Positions 37,412 through 47,199 of a DNA stretch of 64,000 bases are shown one piece after another. A program made the translations under genes and the position numbers. The stretch comes from Microvirga arvi (GTDB lineage Bacteria; Pseudomonadota; Alphaproteobacteria; Rhizobiales; Beijerinckiaceae): assembly GCF_016892765.1 (NCBI RefSeq), contig NZ_JAFEMD010000034.1, forward strand, positions 1 through 64,000. Direction: 5' to 3'. Under the pieces are notes generated by a model that had not been told where the DNA came from, did not search any database, and saw only the letters and a program-made list of their open reading frames with translations. Each line of letters opens with the position of its first letter. Position 1 is the stretch's first letter.

Positions 37412-38233
37412 TCAGGGCATGATGAAGGCTAGTTGATTTCGCACATTGGCAGCGAGCGACTTCAGCCGTGGACCCACTTCCTCCTCGATTTGGTTCGGGC
37501 TCAGCCGAAAAATAGGAACACGACAATTCATAGCGAAGCATTCGCCATTCTTGTCACGAAGCAGCGGCACGCCCGCAGAATGGGTTCCCGGGATCCATTC
37601 GCCTCGCGTTACAGAAAAGCCTTGGCTCTTGCAGTTTGCCACGCCCTTTAGGAAGGACTGGTGATACTTGTCCCATAAGTCAGGCCGGAGTTGCTTCATC
37701 TGCTGAAGCTTCAGTTCGTATTCCTGATCGGTCAGCAACGAGCACAAGGCGTGACCGATTGCGGCGGGCACTAGGGGGCCGATCGTGCCGAGGTCCGGCG
37801 ATGTCCAGATATTCTCGTTGACGCGGGATGTTTCCAGATAGACGAAGTTGGCGCCCTCGATTACCCCGATCGAAACCGTGCCACCGAGATCCTGCGCCAG
37901 CTTTTGCATAGACGGGCGCGCGATGTGGAGAATCTTCAAGTCCGCAAGCAGCGGGTTGACGAGCATCAAAGCGCCCCAACTGAGCCGGAACTTCGATTTT
38001 TCCTGCTTGAGATAGCCGAGCTTCGTCAGCGTATAGGTCAGACGGGCAACCGTGGGGCGGTTAAGGCCGGTATGTACGGCGATCTCACCATTGCTCAACA
38101 CATTCCGGTCGGGGCGAAATGCTTCAAGAACAGCCAGCCCTTTTGCCAGTGTCGTGGCAAAGCCAACATCGCGATAGGTCTCTTCCAATTGCCGCTCCCA
38201 GCCGCTAGCGAGGGGACTGAACTCCGATGGCAA
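37412..38233 (-). CDS. IclR-family transcriptional regulator
   Basis: The 273-residue regulator has an N-terminal winged helix-turn-helix (LAVLEAFRPDRNVLSNGEIA, then HTGLNRPTVARLTYTL) and an IclR effector domain (GVIEGANFVYLETSRV and PAAIGHALCSLL). It is divergent from the amidohydrolase/Dpp operon and convergent with the SDR. It shares the KGLAVLEAFR and VARLTYTLxKLGYL pattern with the regulator at 28526, so the two are paralogues controlling neighbouring regulons. Confidence 0.9.
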   Translation of the reverse strand: MPSEFSPLASGWERQLEETYRDVGFATTLAKGLAVLEAFRPDRNVLSNGEIAVHTGLNRPTVARLTYTLTKLGYLKQEKSKFRLSWGALMLVNPLLADLKILHIARPSMQKLAQDLGGTVSIGVIEGANFVYLETSRVNENIWTSPDLGTIGPLVPAAIGHALCSLLTDQEYELKLQQMKQLRPDLWDKYHQSFLKGVANCKSQGFSVTRGEWIPGTHSAGVPLLRDKNGECFAMNCRVPIFRLSPNQIEEEVGPRLKSLAANVRNQLAFIMP

Positions 38234-38284
38234 CGACTGCCGTCCAGCTCAAACACTTTCAGGAAATTCTCTGCTCTACTTCGC

Positions 38285-38325
38285 TGTTGCAACAAATAAA
38301 ACATCATTCATGTTAATGTCAACAT
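38285..38325. promoter_or_regulatory. Candidate IclR operators: TGTTGCAACA and ATGTT-N6-AACAT
   Basis: Two palindromes lie in the AT-rich gap between the divergent IclR and amidohydrolase genes: a perfect 10-bp TGTTGCAACA (38285-38294) and ATGTT/AACAT arms (38310-38314, 38321-38325). Both contain TGTT/AACA halves, which suggests one regulator bound at two sites. Confidence 0.5.
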
Positions 38326-38447
38326 AGTGGACGTGTAAGAATAATTTTTACGATAATATTGACGGGATCGCACCTGAGTGGTTTTCTTGAGGTACAGAAA
38401 TGCGCTGTCGGTAAGTAATGACGGCGCAAAAACGGGAGGTTGCTGGA

Positions 38448-39350
38448 ATGACCCGCGTAATCGATATGGAAATCGGGATGCCCGCCAGCGAGGCCAATCC
38501 AGAGCTTGAGCGGATCGCCCATGGGCGTCCGGGGACGCCGTTTCCTCAGCCCCTAGAGCGGCCGGAGGGCTACGGGTTCGCCAATTACGGCAAAGTGTTC
38601 AAGGCACGCAAGCGTGAAGAGGGGCCCGCACACGACACCGACGACGGCGGACTTGATCGTCTCGTCGAAGACATGAATCGAGCAAACATTGCATGCGGGT
38701 TGCTGGTTGGCGCGGAAAATAGCGCGACAGGCAGGATCCATGCTCGATATCCCGGCCGATTCTTCACCTTCGTCACCTTCGACCCGACCGACGGAATGCG
38801 CGCCGTTCGGGAGTTCGAGCGGCTGGTCAAGGAAGAGGGGGCAAATGGCCTGCGCTTGTCAGCGCTCTATAACGGCGTGCCCGCAAACGACCGGCGTTAT
38901 TATCCACTCTATGCGAAAGCCGCGGAGCTCGATGTTCCCGTGCGCATCTACACGGCAATGAACTACGCCAACGATCGCGCTTACGATCTCGGTCATCCGC
39001 GTTACCTCGACGACGTCGCCGTCGACTTCCCTGAACTTCGCATCGTCGCTGGTCTTGCGGGATGGCCGTGGGTCAACGAGATGGTTGGACTCCTGCGCCG
39101 TCACCCGAATCTCTATGTCGACACCGCCGCGCATCATCCGCGCTATTTCGCGCAGCCAGGCTCCGGCTGGGAGCAGTTCCTGCAATTCGGAAACACCCTG
39201 TTGCAGGACAAGGTCATGGTCGGATTGTCGCGATATCTTTTCGGGACATCATTCGAGTCGCTGATCGAGGATTACAAAAACCTGCCGCTCAAGGATAAGG
39301 TCATAGAAAAGTGGTTGTACGGTAACGCGGCCACCTTCCACCGTCTCTGA
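38448..39350 (+). CDS. Amidohydrolase-2-fold protein apparently lacking metal ligands
   Basis: This 300-residue TIM-barrel protein of the ACMSD/amidohydrolase-2 group starts at the ATG with GGGAGG upstream. The framework is intact (HPRYLDDVAVDFPEL, WPWVNEMVGLLRRHPNLYVD, PLKDKVIEKWLYGNA). Every position where I expect a metal ligand is changed: IDMEIG instead of DxHxH near residue 6, YTAMN instead of HTGMN near 168, GLAGWPW instead of HLGWPW near 203, and GLS instead of GSD near 258. It may be a non-enzymatic or metal-independent relative. It heads a Dpp-type importer operon. Confidence 0.75.
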   Translation: MTRVIDMEIGMPASEANPELERIAHGRPGTPFPQPLERPEGYGFANYGKVFKARKREEGPAHDTDDGGLDRLVEDMNRANIACGLLVGAENSATGRIHARYPGRFFTFVTFDPTDGMRAVREFERLVKEEGANGLRLSALYNGVPANDRRYYPLYAKAAELDVPVRIYTAMNYANDRAYDLGHPRYLDDVAVDFPELRIVAGLAGWPWVNEMVGLLRRHPNLYVDTAAHHPRYFAQPGSGWEQFLQFGNTLLQDKVMVGLSRYLFGTSFESLIEDYKNLPLKDKVIEKWLYGNAATFHRL

Positions 39351-39367
39351 CACGGAGGCGGTCTCCG

Positions 39368-40336
39368 ATGCTCCGCTTTATCCTGCAGCGAGCTTTCTAC
39401 GCCCTGCCGCTGATCTTGGTCATTATCGTGGTCATGTTCACGCTGCTTCACCTGATCCCAGGTGATCCGGTGCAGGCGCTGGTCGGCGACTATCCGGTGC
39501 CGCCCGCTTATCGGCAGGCGATCGAGGAGAAGTATCGGCTGAACGATCCTTTTCTGACTCAGGTATGGAACTATGTCACAGCGGTGCTGCAGGGGGATTT
39601 CGGCTATTCCTATCAGAATCAGAGGCCTGTGCTGGGCTTGATCCTCGAGCGAGCCCCGCGCACGATCCTGCTGGCATCCGTCGGCTTCGCGTTCGCCATT
39701 CCTCTGGGCATGGCCATCGGCGTCATCACCGGAACCACGCGCAGTGCCACCACCGACAAGATTTGGACCACCTCAGCCCTGATTGCCTACGCGATTCCCA
39801 CCTTCTGGCTAGGCCAGTTGCTGGTGATGTTTTTCGCACTGCGTCTCGGATGGTTTCCCACGCAGGGGATCGGGCCGCTCGTGTCTCGTGCGCATGGCTT
39901 CGACTGGGTCTTGGAGCGAGGACGGTATTTAGCCCTGCCAGCCTTGGCTTTCGCCATCCACGAAGGAATGCGCTTCGCACGCATCATGCGAGCAAGCGTG
40001 ATCGATACTCTCTCCCAGGGCTATATCATCACCGCCCGTTCCAAGGGGCTGACCCGCGGCCAGATCATCCGCCGGCATGTGCTGCGCAACTCAAGCCTGC
40101 CGCTGGTGACCGTAGCGGGATATGCTTTTGGCTCGGCCCTCAGTGGAGCGGTGCTGCTGGAGACCGTATTCACTTGGCCGGGGCTCGGCCTCCTCATGGT
40201 CGATTCCATTCGCCTGCGGGACAACCTGACCGTTGTCGGCGTAGTCATATTCTCGGCATTGGCCGTCATTCTCATGAACCTTCTGGTCGACATCCTCTAT
40301 GCGCTGCTCGATCCGCGGATCAGGACCGGAGGATGA
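39368..40336 (+). CDS. ABC transporter permease, DppB/OppB-like
   Basis: The 322-residue permease has the family N-terminal FILQRAFYALPLILVIIVVM, then LLHLIPGDPVQALVG, about six membrane helices, and the EAA loop ITARSKGLTRGQIIRRHVLRN. It transports peptides, nickel or other small organic solutes in partnership with the next gene. It is 17 bases behind the amidohydrolase-like gene. Confidence 0.92.
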   Translation: MLRFILQRAFYALPLILVIIVVMFTLLHLIPGDPVQALVGDYPVPPAYRQAIEEKYRLNDPFLTQVWNYVTAVLQGDFGYSYQNQRPVLGLILERAPRTILLASVGFAFAIPLGMAIGVITGTTRSATTDKIWTTSALIAYAIPTFWLGQLLVMFFALRLGWFPTQGIGPLVSRAHGFDWVLERGRYLALPALAFAIHEGMRFARIMRASVIDTLSQGYIITARSKGLTRGQIIRRHVLRNSSLPLVTVAGYAFGSALSGAVLLETVFTWPGLGLLMVDSIRLRDNLTVVGVVIFSALAVILMNLLVDILYALLDPRIRTGG

Positions 40337-40343
40337 TGGCGCC

Positions 40344-41243
40344 ATGACAAATCAAACCTCGATTTCCGTCTCTGCCCGCCTGAAATCCGCTTCCGATTGG
40401 GGGATCTCCAAGGTCGGGAACATGATGGGCACTCGCCATGGTGCGATCGGCCTGATCATCCTTCTCCTGCTGGCGTTCATTGCTGTCGTCGCTCCAGCGA
40501 TCGCGCCCTACCATCCGCTTCAGCAAACCGCCGCCAGCCTCGCACCGCCGTCCAGTGAGTTCTACTTCGGAACGGACAATATCGGGCGTGACGTGTTCTC
40601 GCTCATCCTGTATGGCGCGCGTTCCTCCCTCATGGTTGGGTTCGGAGCTGCTCTGGCAGCTCTGTTGGTCGGTGGGACCATCGGCATCATTGCTGGCTAT
40701 TTCCGCGGGCCCGTCGAGATGGTTCTCATGCGGATCATAGAGCTCTTTCAGACGCTTCCCGTGATCATGCTGGTGCTCTGCGCAGTCGCCTTGTTCGGAT
40801 CGAATTTCTGGCTGCTCATCGCTGCCGTCGCCCTCGCCATCTGGCCGATGGAGGCGCGTCTGGTCTATGGGCAATATATAAAGCTGCGTGAGCGGGACTT
40901 CATTTCCGCAGCAAGAGTAGCCGACCTTTCGACCTCTCACATTATCTTCCGCGAGATCCTCCCGAACGCCATTCAGCCTGTGATTGTCCAGGTCGCGCTT
41001 GATGCCAGTATTGCGATCCTAATCGAAGCCGGACTGGGCTTCCTCGGATTGTCGGACCCTTCCATGGTGAGCTGGGGGCAGCTGTTATTCGTGGCCCAGG
41101 ACTACATGGACACAGCCTGGTGGATGAGCGTCTTCCCGGGCGCGGCAATCTGCATCGCGATCATCGGACTCAACCTGTTCGCCGACGGCCTCAACGAAAT
41201 CGTCGATCCCCGCAGCACGCGTGGAATGGGAGGTCTGCAATGA
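40344..41243 (+). CDS. ABC transporter permease, DppC/OppC-like
   Basis: The 299-residue permease has an early hydrophobic helix (GLIILLLLAFIAVVAPAIAP), the family motif FGTDNIGRDVFSLILYGAR, and EAA-loop residues ISAARVADLSTSHIIFREILPN. The inner ATG 7 bases after the DppB stop is used. Its stop overlaps the following ATPase start (ATGA). Confidence 0.92.
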   Translation: MTNQTSISVSARLKSASDWGISKVGNMMGTRHGAIGLIILLLLAFIAVVAPAIAPYHPLQQTAASLAPPSSEFYFGTDNIGRDVFSLILYGARSSLMVGFGAALAALLVGGTIGIIAGYFRGPVEMVLMRIIELFQTLPVIMLVLCAVALFGSNFWLLIAAVALAIWPMEARLVYGQYIKLRERDFISAARVADLSTSHIIFREILPNAIQPVIVQVALDASIAILIEAGLGFLGLSDPSMVSWGQLLFVAQDYMDTAWWMSVFPGAAICIAIIGLNLFADGLNEIVDPRSTRGMGGLQ

Positions 41244-42082
41244 CCGCTTCGCAGATCCACAGGCCCGGCACCGCCGAGCACCTTCTCGACGTGCGGAACC
41301 TGAAGGTGTGTTTCCAGGTCTCGGACCGGGCCGTGCGCGCGGTCGATGGCGTCGACTTCCACGTGAAGCCGGCAGAGTGTGTTGGAGTCGTCGGCGAATC
41401 GGGATCCGGAAAGAGTACGCTGATACGTGCCATCTCGCGGTTGATGCCCAATCTGCGTGTGAGCGAGTTGAGCGGCGACCTGCGGTTCGAGGGACGGGAT
41501 ATTCTCGGGATGAGTGAGCGGGATATTCGGGCCTTGCGACGGTCGCAGGGTTTCTCGATGATCTTCCAGGATCCGCTGGGATACCTGAATCCGACCCATC
41601 GCGTCGGCCGGCAGATCGCCGAGGCTCTGTCACCTCATAGCAAAGGAGAATCAGACAGTCAGCGTGTTCATAGCCTGCTGGAGGAGGTCGGGTTTTCGGA
41701 CCCAAAAAGTGTGGCACACAGCTTTCCTCACGAGCTTTCGGGCGGAATGCGCCAACGCGTCATGATTGCGATCGCGCTTGCAAGTGATCCGAAACTGCTC
41801 TTCGCCGATGAGCCGACGACGGCGCTGGATGCGACCGTCCAGCTTCAGGTCCTGCAGACACTTTACCGCATCCACAAGGAGCGAAACATGGCGGTCGTGA
41901 TCATCACGCACGATCTCGGCGTCGTGGCAGAGCTCTGCGATCGCGTCTACGTCATGCAGACAGGAAAGGTTGTCGAGACCGCCGGCACCGTCGATCTCTT
42001 TGAAAGGCCAAAGCATAGCTATTCGGCACGACTGATAGAGCTGAGCGCACACCGCATCAACTTCAGGAGCGCTGGGCTATGA
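41240..42082 (+). CDS. ABC transporter ATP-binding protein, DppD-like, short
   Basis: The 280-residue ATPase has Walker [11 protein letters not shown] near residue 53, signature [16 protein letters not shown], Walker [13 protein letters not shown] and the switch histidine in [10 protein letters not shown]. It lacks the usual C-terminal oligopeptide/dipeptide extension with cysteines, so it is about 40-50 residues shorter than typical DppD. The partner DppF keeps that extension. It overlaps both neighbours by ATGA. Confidence 0.9.
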   Translation: MTASQIHRPGTAEHLLDVRNLKVCFQVSDRAVRAVDGVDFHVKPAECVGVVGESGSGKSTLIRAISRLMPNLRVSELSGDLRFEGRDILGMSERDIRALRRSQGFSMIFQDPLGYLNPTHRVGRQIAEALSPHSKGESDSQRVHSLLEEVGFSDPKSVAHSFPHELSGGMRQRVMIAIALASDPKLLFADEPTTALDATVQLQVLQTLYRIHKERNMAVVIITHDLGVVAELCDRVYVMQTGKVVETAGTVDLFERPKHSYSARLIELSAHRINFRSAGL

Positions 42083-43080
42083 ACCCACAGATCCTTTCCC
42101 TAGAAGGCGTCAGCCAGATCTATACCAGCCGTGGCGTCAAGGGGTTGCGTCGAGTGGATGTTCGCGCCGTTGATGGCGTCGATCTTGATATTCGCGAAGG
42201 CGAGACGCTAGCAATTGTCGGTGAGTCCGGGTCCGGCAAGAGCACGCTGGCGAAGATGCTGCTGATGCTCAACCACCCGACCCTGGGGCAGGTTACGTAT
42301 CGCGGGCTGCCGCTCAAGACGCTCGGCCAGGAGGAGCGCAGCCGGTATCGGCGCCAAGTCCAGGCGGTGTTCCAGGATCCTGCCTCGTCTCTCAATCCCC
42401 GCATGACCGTCGAGGAAACCCTCGGCCACGTTGCGAACCGCCACAACATCGTCGCGAAGGCCGAGCTGCGCAGTTTTCTCGCCGCACAGCTCGCAGCCGT
42501 TGGCCTCGATCCGCCGGAGCAGTATTTGGGGCGCTATCCCCACCAGCTCTCCGGGGGACAGCAGCAGCGTATCGCCATCGCCCGCGCGATCATGCTGAAG
42601 CCGAAGATCATCATCGCCGACGAGCCGCTCTCGAGCCTCGATGTGTCCGTTCAGGCGCAGATCCTTCAGCTCATGAGCGATCTGCGCAAGACGACGAATG
42701 TGGGTTTCGTGATCATCAGTCACGACCTCGGCGCGATGCAATCGATCGCGGACCGCACCGCCGTGATGTATAAAGGCCGCGTTGTCGAGATCGGCGACGC
42801 AATCTACCGGTCGCCAATCCATCCCTACACGCGTCTCCTTCTCGACGCGCGGCTGCTGCCCAATCCCCGCGGAACCCGGATCCGTTCGCCTGTGCCGAGG
42901 TCCGTTGTGCCTGCCACATCGTTGGTGATGGAGGGTGGGTGCAGATTTCTTCAGCGTTGTCCGCATGCAATTGAAGTCTGTGCCGCAGTTGACCCTCAGC
43001 TGCGGCCGATGGGTGCCGGAGCGACGCAAGTCGCCTGCCACCGCGCGGAGGAGCTGTCTGCAGCACCTACGCCAATTTAG
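42079..43080 (+). CDS. ABC transporter ATP-binding protein, DppF-like
   Basis: The 333-residue ATPase has [59 protein letters not shown] and ISHDLGAMQ. The C-terminal oligo/dipeptide transport domain ends with the family cysteines ([16 protein letters not shown]). It forms the nucleotide-binding pair with the DppD-like protein. Confidence 0.92.
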   Translation: MNPQILSLEGVSQIYTSRGVKGLRRVDVRAVDGVDLDIREGETLAIVGESGSGKSTLAKMLLMLNHPTLGQVTYRGLPLKTLGQEERSRYRRQVQAVFQDPASSLNPRMTVEETLGHVANRHNIVAKAELRSFLAAQLAAVGLDPPEQYLGRYPHQLSGGQQQRIAIARAIMLKPKIIIADEPLSSLDVSVQAQILQLMSDLRKTTNVGFVIISHDLGAMQSIADRTAVMYKGRVVEIGDAIYRSPIHPYTRLLLDARLLPNPRGTRIRSPVPRSVVPATSLVMEGGCRFLQRCPHAIEVCAAVDPQLRPMGAGATQVACHRAEELSAAPTPI

Positions 43081-43114
43081 TAAGCAAAGCGAGAGCAAGA
43101 ACGGGAGGAAGACA

Positions 43115-44746
43115 ATGAAATCGATGCTTCGTCAATCGCCGACCATCTTCGAACTACGCGTGGCCTCAATTCTGTTTGCTTGCGCGATCGGTGCCAATGC
43201 ATCTGTCGCCATGGCCGACGATGGCAAGCCCGTCACTGGGGGAACGGTGATCGCGGCCCTGAACTCGACGACTATTCCGACGCTGAACACTCAGCTTACG
43301 TCGTCCGTTCCGGCTCTTTTCGCGGCGGATGTGTGGGCCGACGGGCTGATGACCTATGACAAGGAGGGAAATCGCCTCCCACGCCTGGCGACGCGCTGGG
43401 AGGCCTCGGCGGACGGCAAGACCTACACTTTCACTCTGCGAGACGGCGTGAAGTGGTCGGACGGGAAGCCGTTCACGGCCGAGGACGTCGTCTTCACCTT
43501 GATGACCTTCGGCAAGTTCAACACCTATCTGACCAAACTCGTTCCTTTGGTGGAGGAGGCTTCGGCTCCGAATGCGACCACCTTTGTCCTGAAGCTGAAG
43601 CAGCCGCTCACCGCGACCTTGGATCTCTTCGACAAGGAGGTCTTCCCCCTCATGCCGAAGCACATCTATGACGGTCAGGACGTGGCCACGCATCCCGCCA
43701 ATCTTGCTCCGGTCGGTCTGGGGCCCTTCAAGTTTCAGAGTTGGGCAAGCGGACAATCGATCACCTTCGTCCGCAACGAGCATTATTGGGAGAAGCCAAA
43801 GCCTTATCTCGATTCAGTTGTTTTCGCGCTTATTCCCAATCCGCAGCAGCGGATGAATGCGCTCATCGGCGGTGAGGTCAACTGGTTCCGCCCTGAGGTC
43901 GCGCAGGTTCGCGCCACCCAGGAGGCGTCCAAGAGAGGCAAGTTCAAGGTTGTGCAGATCGTTAACAACGCACCCGAGACAGCGGTGGTCGATCTCAATC
44001 TGACCCGGGAGCCCTTGAAGAACGTCAAGGTCCGTCAGGCGCTGTTCCATGCTATCGATCGCGAGCGCATCGTTCAGGACGTCTATCAGGGACTGGCTGC
44101 AACCGCCAAGAATGCGATTCCGACGCAGTTCAAGGACTTGCACGACACGTCAGTCAACTACGATACGCTCTATGCGTACGATCCCGTCAAGGCTGGGAAG
44201 CTTCTCGACGAAGCGGGGTATCCTCTGAAGGATGGCAAGCGCTTCACGATCGAGCTGACCGTGATCGCCAAGCCACCCTATGATGCAGTTGCTCAGATCG
44301 TGCAGTCGCATTGGTCGAAGGTCGGCATCGACGTGAAGCTGAGTGCTCTCGATCAGCAGATCTGGACGAATAAAGTCTACACCCAGCGAGACTTCGATGC
44401 ATCGGTGATCTCGTTGACCGGCCGCACGAACCCGGTTCTGGGTGTCGATCGCAGTTTCGTATGCAATGAGGGAAGCGTGCCGTTCGCGAATCCGACCGGG
44501 TACTGCAATCCGGAGTTCGACAAGGTTGCGCTAGATGCCTCGGCTGCGCCGGTCGGCCAGCAAAAGCCCTTCTACAAGAAGTATGCCGAGATCATCGCGC
44601 GAGACCTCAATCAGCTTGCCCTTGCGGATTCGAAGGTTTTTGAGGCGGTCAGCACCGACCTGAAAGGGCTCGACGCGCAGTTCAACTTCTCCTTCAACAC
44701 GCACCCCAATTGGGCTGAGGCTTGGCTGCCGTCCGACAAGCAGTAA
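43115..44746 (+). CDS. ABC transporter substrate-binding protein, family 5 (DppA/OppA-like)
   Basis: The 543-residue periplasmic protein has a signal peptide at about residues 1-34 (MKSMLRQ... core ... VAMADDG), then LATRWEASADGKTYTFTLRD, GVKWSDGKPFTAEDVVF, and RNEHYWEKPKPYLDSVVF, the SBP_bac_5 hallmarks. Such proteins bind peptides, but also opines, sugars or aromatic ligands. GGGAGG precedes the ATG. It is encoded last in the importer operon, contrary to the common order. Confidence 0.92.
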   Translation: MKSMLRQSPTIFELRVASILFACAIGANASVAMADDGKPVTGGTVIAALNSTTIPTLNTQLTSSVPALFAADVWADGLMTYDKEGNRLPRLATRWEASADGKTYTFTLRDGVKWSDGKPFTAEDVVFTLMTFGKFNTYLTKLVPLVEEASAPNATTFVLKLKQPLTATLDLFDKEVFPLMPKHIYDGQDVATHPANLAPVGLGPFKFQSWASGQSITFVRNEHYWEKPKPYLDSVVFALIPNPQQRMNALIGGEVNWFRPEVAQVRATQEASKRGKFKVVQIVNNAPETAVVDLNLTREPLKNVKVRQALFHAIDRERIVQDVYQGLAATAKNAIPTQFKDLHDTSVNYDTLYAYDPVKAGKLLDEAGYPLKDGKRFTIELTVIAKPPYDAVAQIVQSHWSKVGIDVKLSALDQQIWTNKVYTQRDFDASVISLTGRTNPVLGVDRSFVCNEGSVPFANPTGYCNPEFDKVALDASAAPVGQQKPFYKKYAEIIARDLNQLALADSKVFEAVSTDLKGLDAQFNFSFNTHPNWAEAWLPSDKQ

Positions 44747-44817
44747 CAGAGTCCGGCCTATCGGAACACCAAAGCTGCCGTGCGGTCATCGGCTGCACGG
44801 CCGTCACGCGAAGAGGA

Positions 44818-46944
44818 ATGATCACCTTGCATATCGATGTTACCTCCATGATGCGACCTCGTTCGGTTGCCGTTGTCGGCGCTTCGGCAAAGCGTGCTAC
44901 CCAGGGCAATGTGGTCATCAGCAATCTGAAGGATTGGGGCTATAACGGCACCATTTTCCCGGTTCACCCGGAAGCGAAGGAGATTGACGGACTGGCCGCC
45001 GTCAACTCGGTGGCTTCGCTCCCCTTGGATACGGACCTTGCCATCGTGGCCATTCCGGCCGCTCGAGTGCCGGGCATGCTGGAGGAGCTCGAGCAGAGCC
45101 CGGTCCGTTCCGCTATCGTGTTCACAAACGGCTTTTCAGAGGAGCAGGAACGATCCATTCGAGAGCTTGGAAGTTCCAGCAGGCTCATCGTGCACGGCCC
45201 AAACTGCATGGGCCTTGTCAATTTCACGGATTCGATTCCCCTTTATCCCTCGCGACCGTCGAAACGGCTGCGGGCAGGCAAGGTGGCAATCGTCGCCCAA
45301 TCGGGCTCTGCCGCTATTTCGGTCATGAACTCCACCGTTATCGGGCTGTCGAAGGTCGTCACGATGGGCAGCGAGTTTCAAGTGGCCGCCGCCGACTATA
45401 TCCGTTGGCTCGCTGATGACGACGCGACGAACGCTATTGGTGTCATCGCCGAATCAATCAAGGATCCTGTTGCGCTAGCCTATGCTGCCGAGAGCGTCCA
45501 TGCGGCCGGGAAGTCCCTCGTGGTGCTGAAGGTCGGCCGCACTGCGAGCGGACTTGCGGCGACCCAGGCGCATACGGGGGCGCTTGTCAGCGACTGGGAC
45601 GCTTATGAAGATTTCTTTTCTGCGACCAACATCGCGACCGTCTCCGACTATGACGAACTCATTGCGGCGCTCGAATGCGCTGCGGTTGCGCGGAAGATGG
45701 TTAGAGGGGCGTCTCTCGGAATCGTGGGCATTTCCGGCGGCCAGACGGCGCTTGCCTGTGACCTCGCCGAGGCGAGGGGCATCGGCGTCGCCGCCTTCGG
45801 TGAAGTCACGCGGGAGCGTCTACGCAAGGCGCTTCCGGGTACTTCCGGACGCAATCCGGTCGATTTCGGCGCGACTGTCAACGTGGAAGATCGTAATCCT
45901 GCCGAAGCCATCGCGGCGATTCTCGACGATGAAGAGGTTGGCGCAGTCGTTGCGCTTCAGGATACGCAGGAAAGTCTCAATCCGGCCACCCTGCAGAATT
46001 ACATGAACATTCTGAACGTCTACGCGCAGAGCGGACGTGACGCGAAGAAGCCCTTTGTAATCATCTCGCCGACGGCCGAGAATGTTGATCCGGGCGTTCG
46101 TACGATGATGGCGGAGAATGGAATTCCTCTCCTGAGAGGGCTCACTCCAGGCCTTCAGGCTGTTGGGCAGCTCAACCACGGTAAACCTGGTCTTGCAGTA
46201 GCCTGGGCGGAGGCGCGCCGATCTGATCGAGGTTACTTCCATCCACATGCTGAAGCGCTGCGCCGGCAGCTGTCACAGTGCTCGGGTACTTTGGATGCCA
46301 AGATCGCTTTCGACGTTCTGCGGGAGTACGGATTGCCCGTGGTTAAGTCCATTGTGGTCGGGGATGTTGTCGAGGCACTCGAGCGAGCTGCAGAAATCGG
46401 CTTCCCAATGGTCGTGAAGGTCGCATCGCGTCAGATCCAGCATCGGTCGGATGTCGGTGGGGTTGTTGTCGATGTAGGTGACGAAGACGCTTTGCGGTCC
46501 GCGATTGCGACGATCCAATCAAAGGTCGGCGCGACCCTACCGGAAGCCACGATCGACGGCTACGAGCTGCAGGAACAGGTCTCAGCGGGTATCGAGGCTC
46601 TTGCGGGCTTCACCTCCGCGGCGCCGTTTGGACAGCTCGTCGTCATCGGTAGCGGTGGAACGCTGGTGGAGATCATGGCTGACCGGGCAGTGAAGCTGGC
46701 TCCGCTCACCAAGGATGAAGCCAGCGCTATGCTTGCTCGGACAAGGATCGCAAGAATCCTCGACGGCTACAGAAATCTGACGCCTAAGACGGACCAGTCG
46801 CACTTCGTTGACGCCGCGGTCAATTTGTCTCGTCTTGCCAGCGATCTTGAGGGGATTATGCTGGCGTGCGATCTCAACCCAGTGGTTGTGCGTAAGGGAA
46901 CAGGGGAAGTTCGTATCGTCGACGCCTTGTGCATCATAGCGTGA
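44818..46944 (+). CDS. Single-chain NDP-forming acyl-CoA synthetase (acetate-CoA ligase family)
   Basis: The fusion of about 708 residues has CoA-binding SVAVVGASAKRATQGNVV, ligase-CoA regions HGPNCMGLVNFTDS and AIVAQSGSAAISVMN, the catalytic histidine in QAHTGALVSDW, and a C-terminal ATP-grasp domain (PMVVKVASRQIQHRSDVGGV). It would activate a carboxylate using ATP. The start is uncertain: an ATG pair lies ten codons downstream. It follows the Dpp-type importer, so the imported compound or its product is probably a carboxylic acid (inference). It is a paralogue of the enzyme at 20452. Confidence 0.88.
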   Translation: MITLHIDVTSMMRPRSVAVVGASAKRATQGNVVISNLKDWGYNGTIFPVHPEAKEIDGLAAVNSVASLPLDTDLAIVAIPAARVPGMLEELEQSPVRSAIVFTNGFSEEQERSIRELGSSSRLIVHGPNCMGLVNFTDSIPLYPSRPSKRLRAGKVAIVAQSGSAAISVMNSTVIGLSKVVTMGSEFQVAAADYIRWLADDDATNAIGVIAESIKDPVALAYAAESVHAAGKSLVVLKVGRTASGLAATQAHTGALVSDWDAYEDFFSATNIATVSDYDELIAALECAAVARKMVRGASLGIVGISGGQTALACDLAEARGIGVAAFGEVTRERLRKALPGTSGRNPVDFGATVNVEDRNPAEAIAAILDDEEVGAVVALQDTQESLNPATLQNYMNILNVYAQSGRDAKKPFVIISPTAENVDPGVRTMMAENGIPLLRGLTPGLQAVGQLNHGKPGLAVAWAEARRSDRGYFHPHAEALRRQLSQCSGTLDAKIAFDVLREYGLPVVKSIVVGDVVEALERAAEIGFPMVVKVASRQIQHRSDVGGVVVDVGDEDALRSAIATIQSKVGATLPEATIDGYELQEQVSAGIEALAGFTSAAPFGQLVVIGSGGTLVEIMADRAVKLAPLTKDEASAMLARTRIARILDGYRNLTPKTDQSHFVDAAVNLSRLASDLEGIMLACDLNPVVVRKGTGEVRIVDALCIIA

Positions 46945-46991
46945 AGTGAGAACGAAGATTAGCCCATTAGAGATGACATGGAATGACTATC

Positions 46992-47015
46992 CCTCAGCCT
47001 CCGGTGAGGCTGAGG
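46992..47015 (+). terminator. Hairpin terminator after CoA ligase
   Basis: A perfect 10-bp stem, CCTCAGCCTC / GAGGCTGAGG, closes a CGGT loop 48 bases after the stop and is followed by TTGAACGTTT. It is a likely end of the amidohydrolase-Dpp-ligase transcript. Confidence 0.75.
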
Positions 47016-47199
47016 TTGAACGTTTCGGAAGCACGGTCTCCGTCACTGTTTGAGAAGGGCCTCTTCGGAAAATCTTCGGAGATCGTCTTTGAAGGTTCGG
47101 ACTAGCATTTAATGTAGCGCGGCACCTTGAATGCGGCTGTTCTGCCTACTGAGAAGTGATCCTCATTGATGTACGAGTTTTGAACAAGAGGACTGAGAC

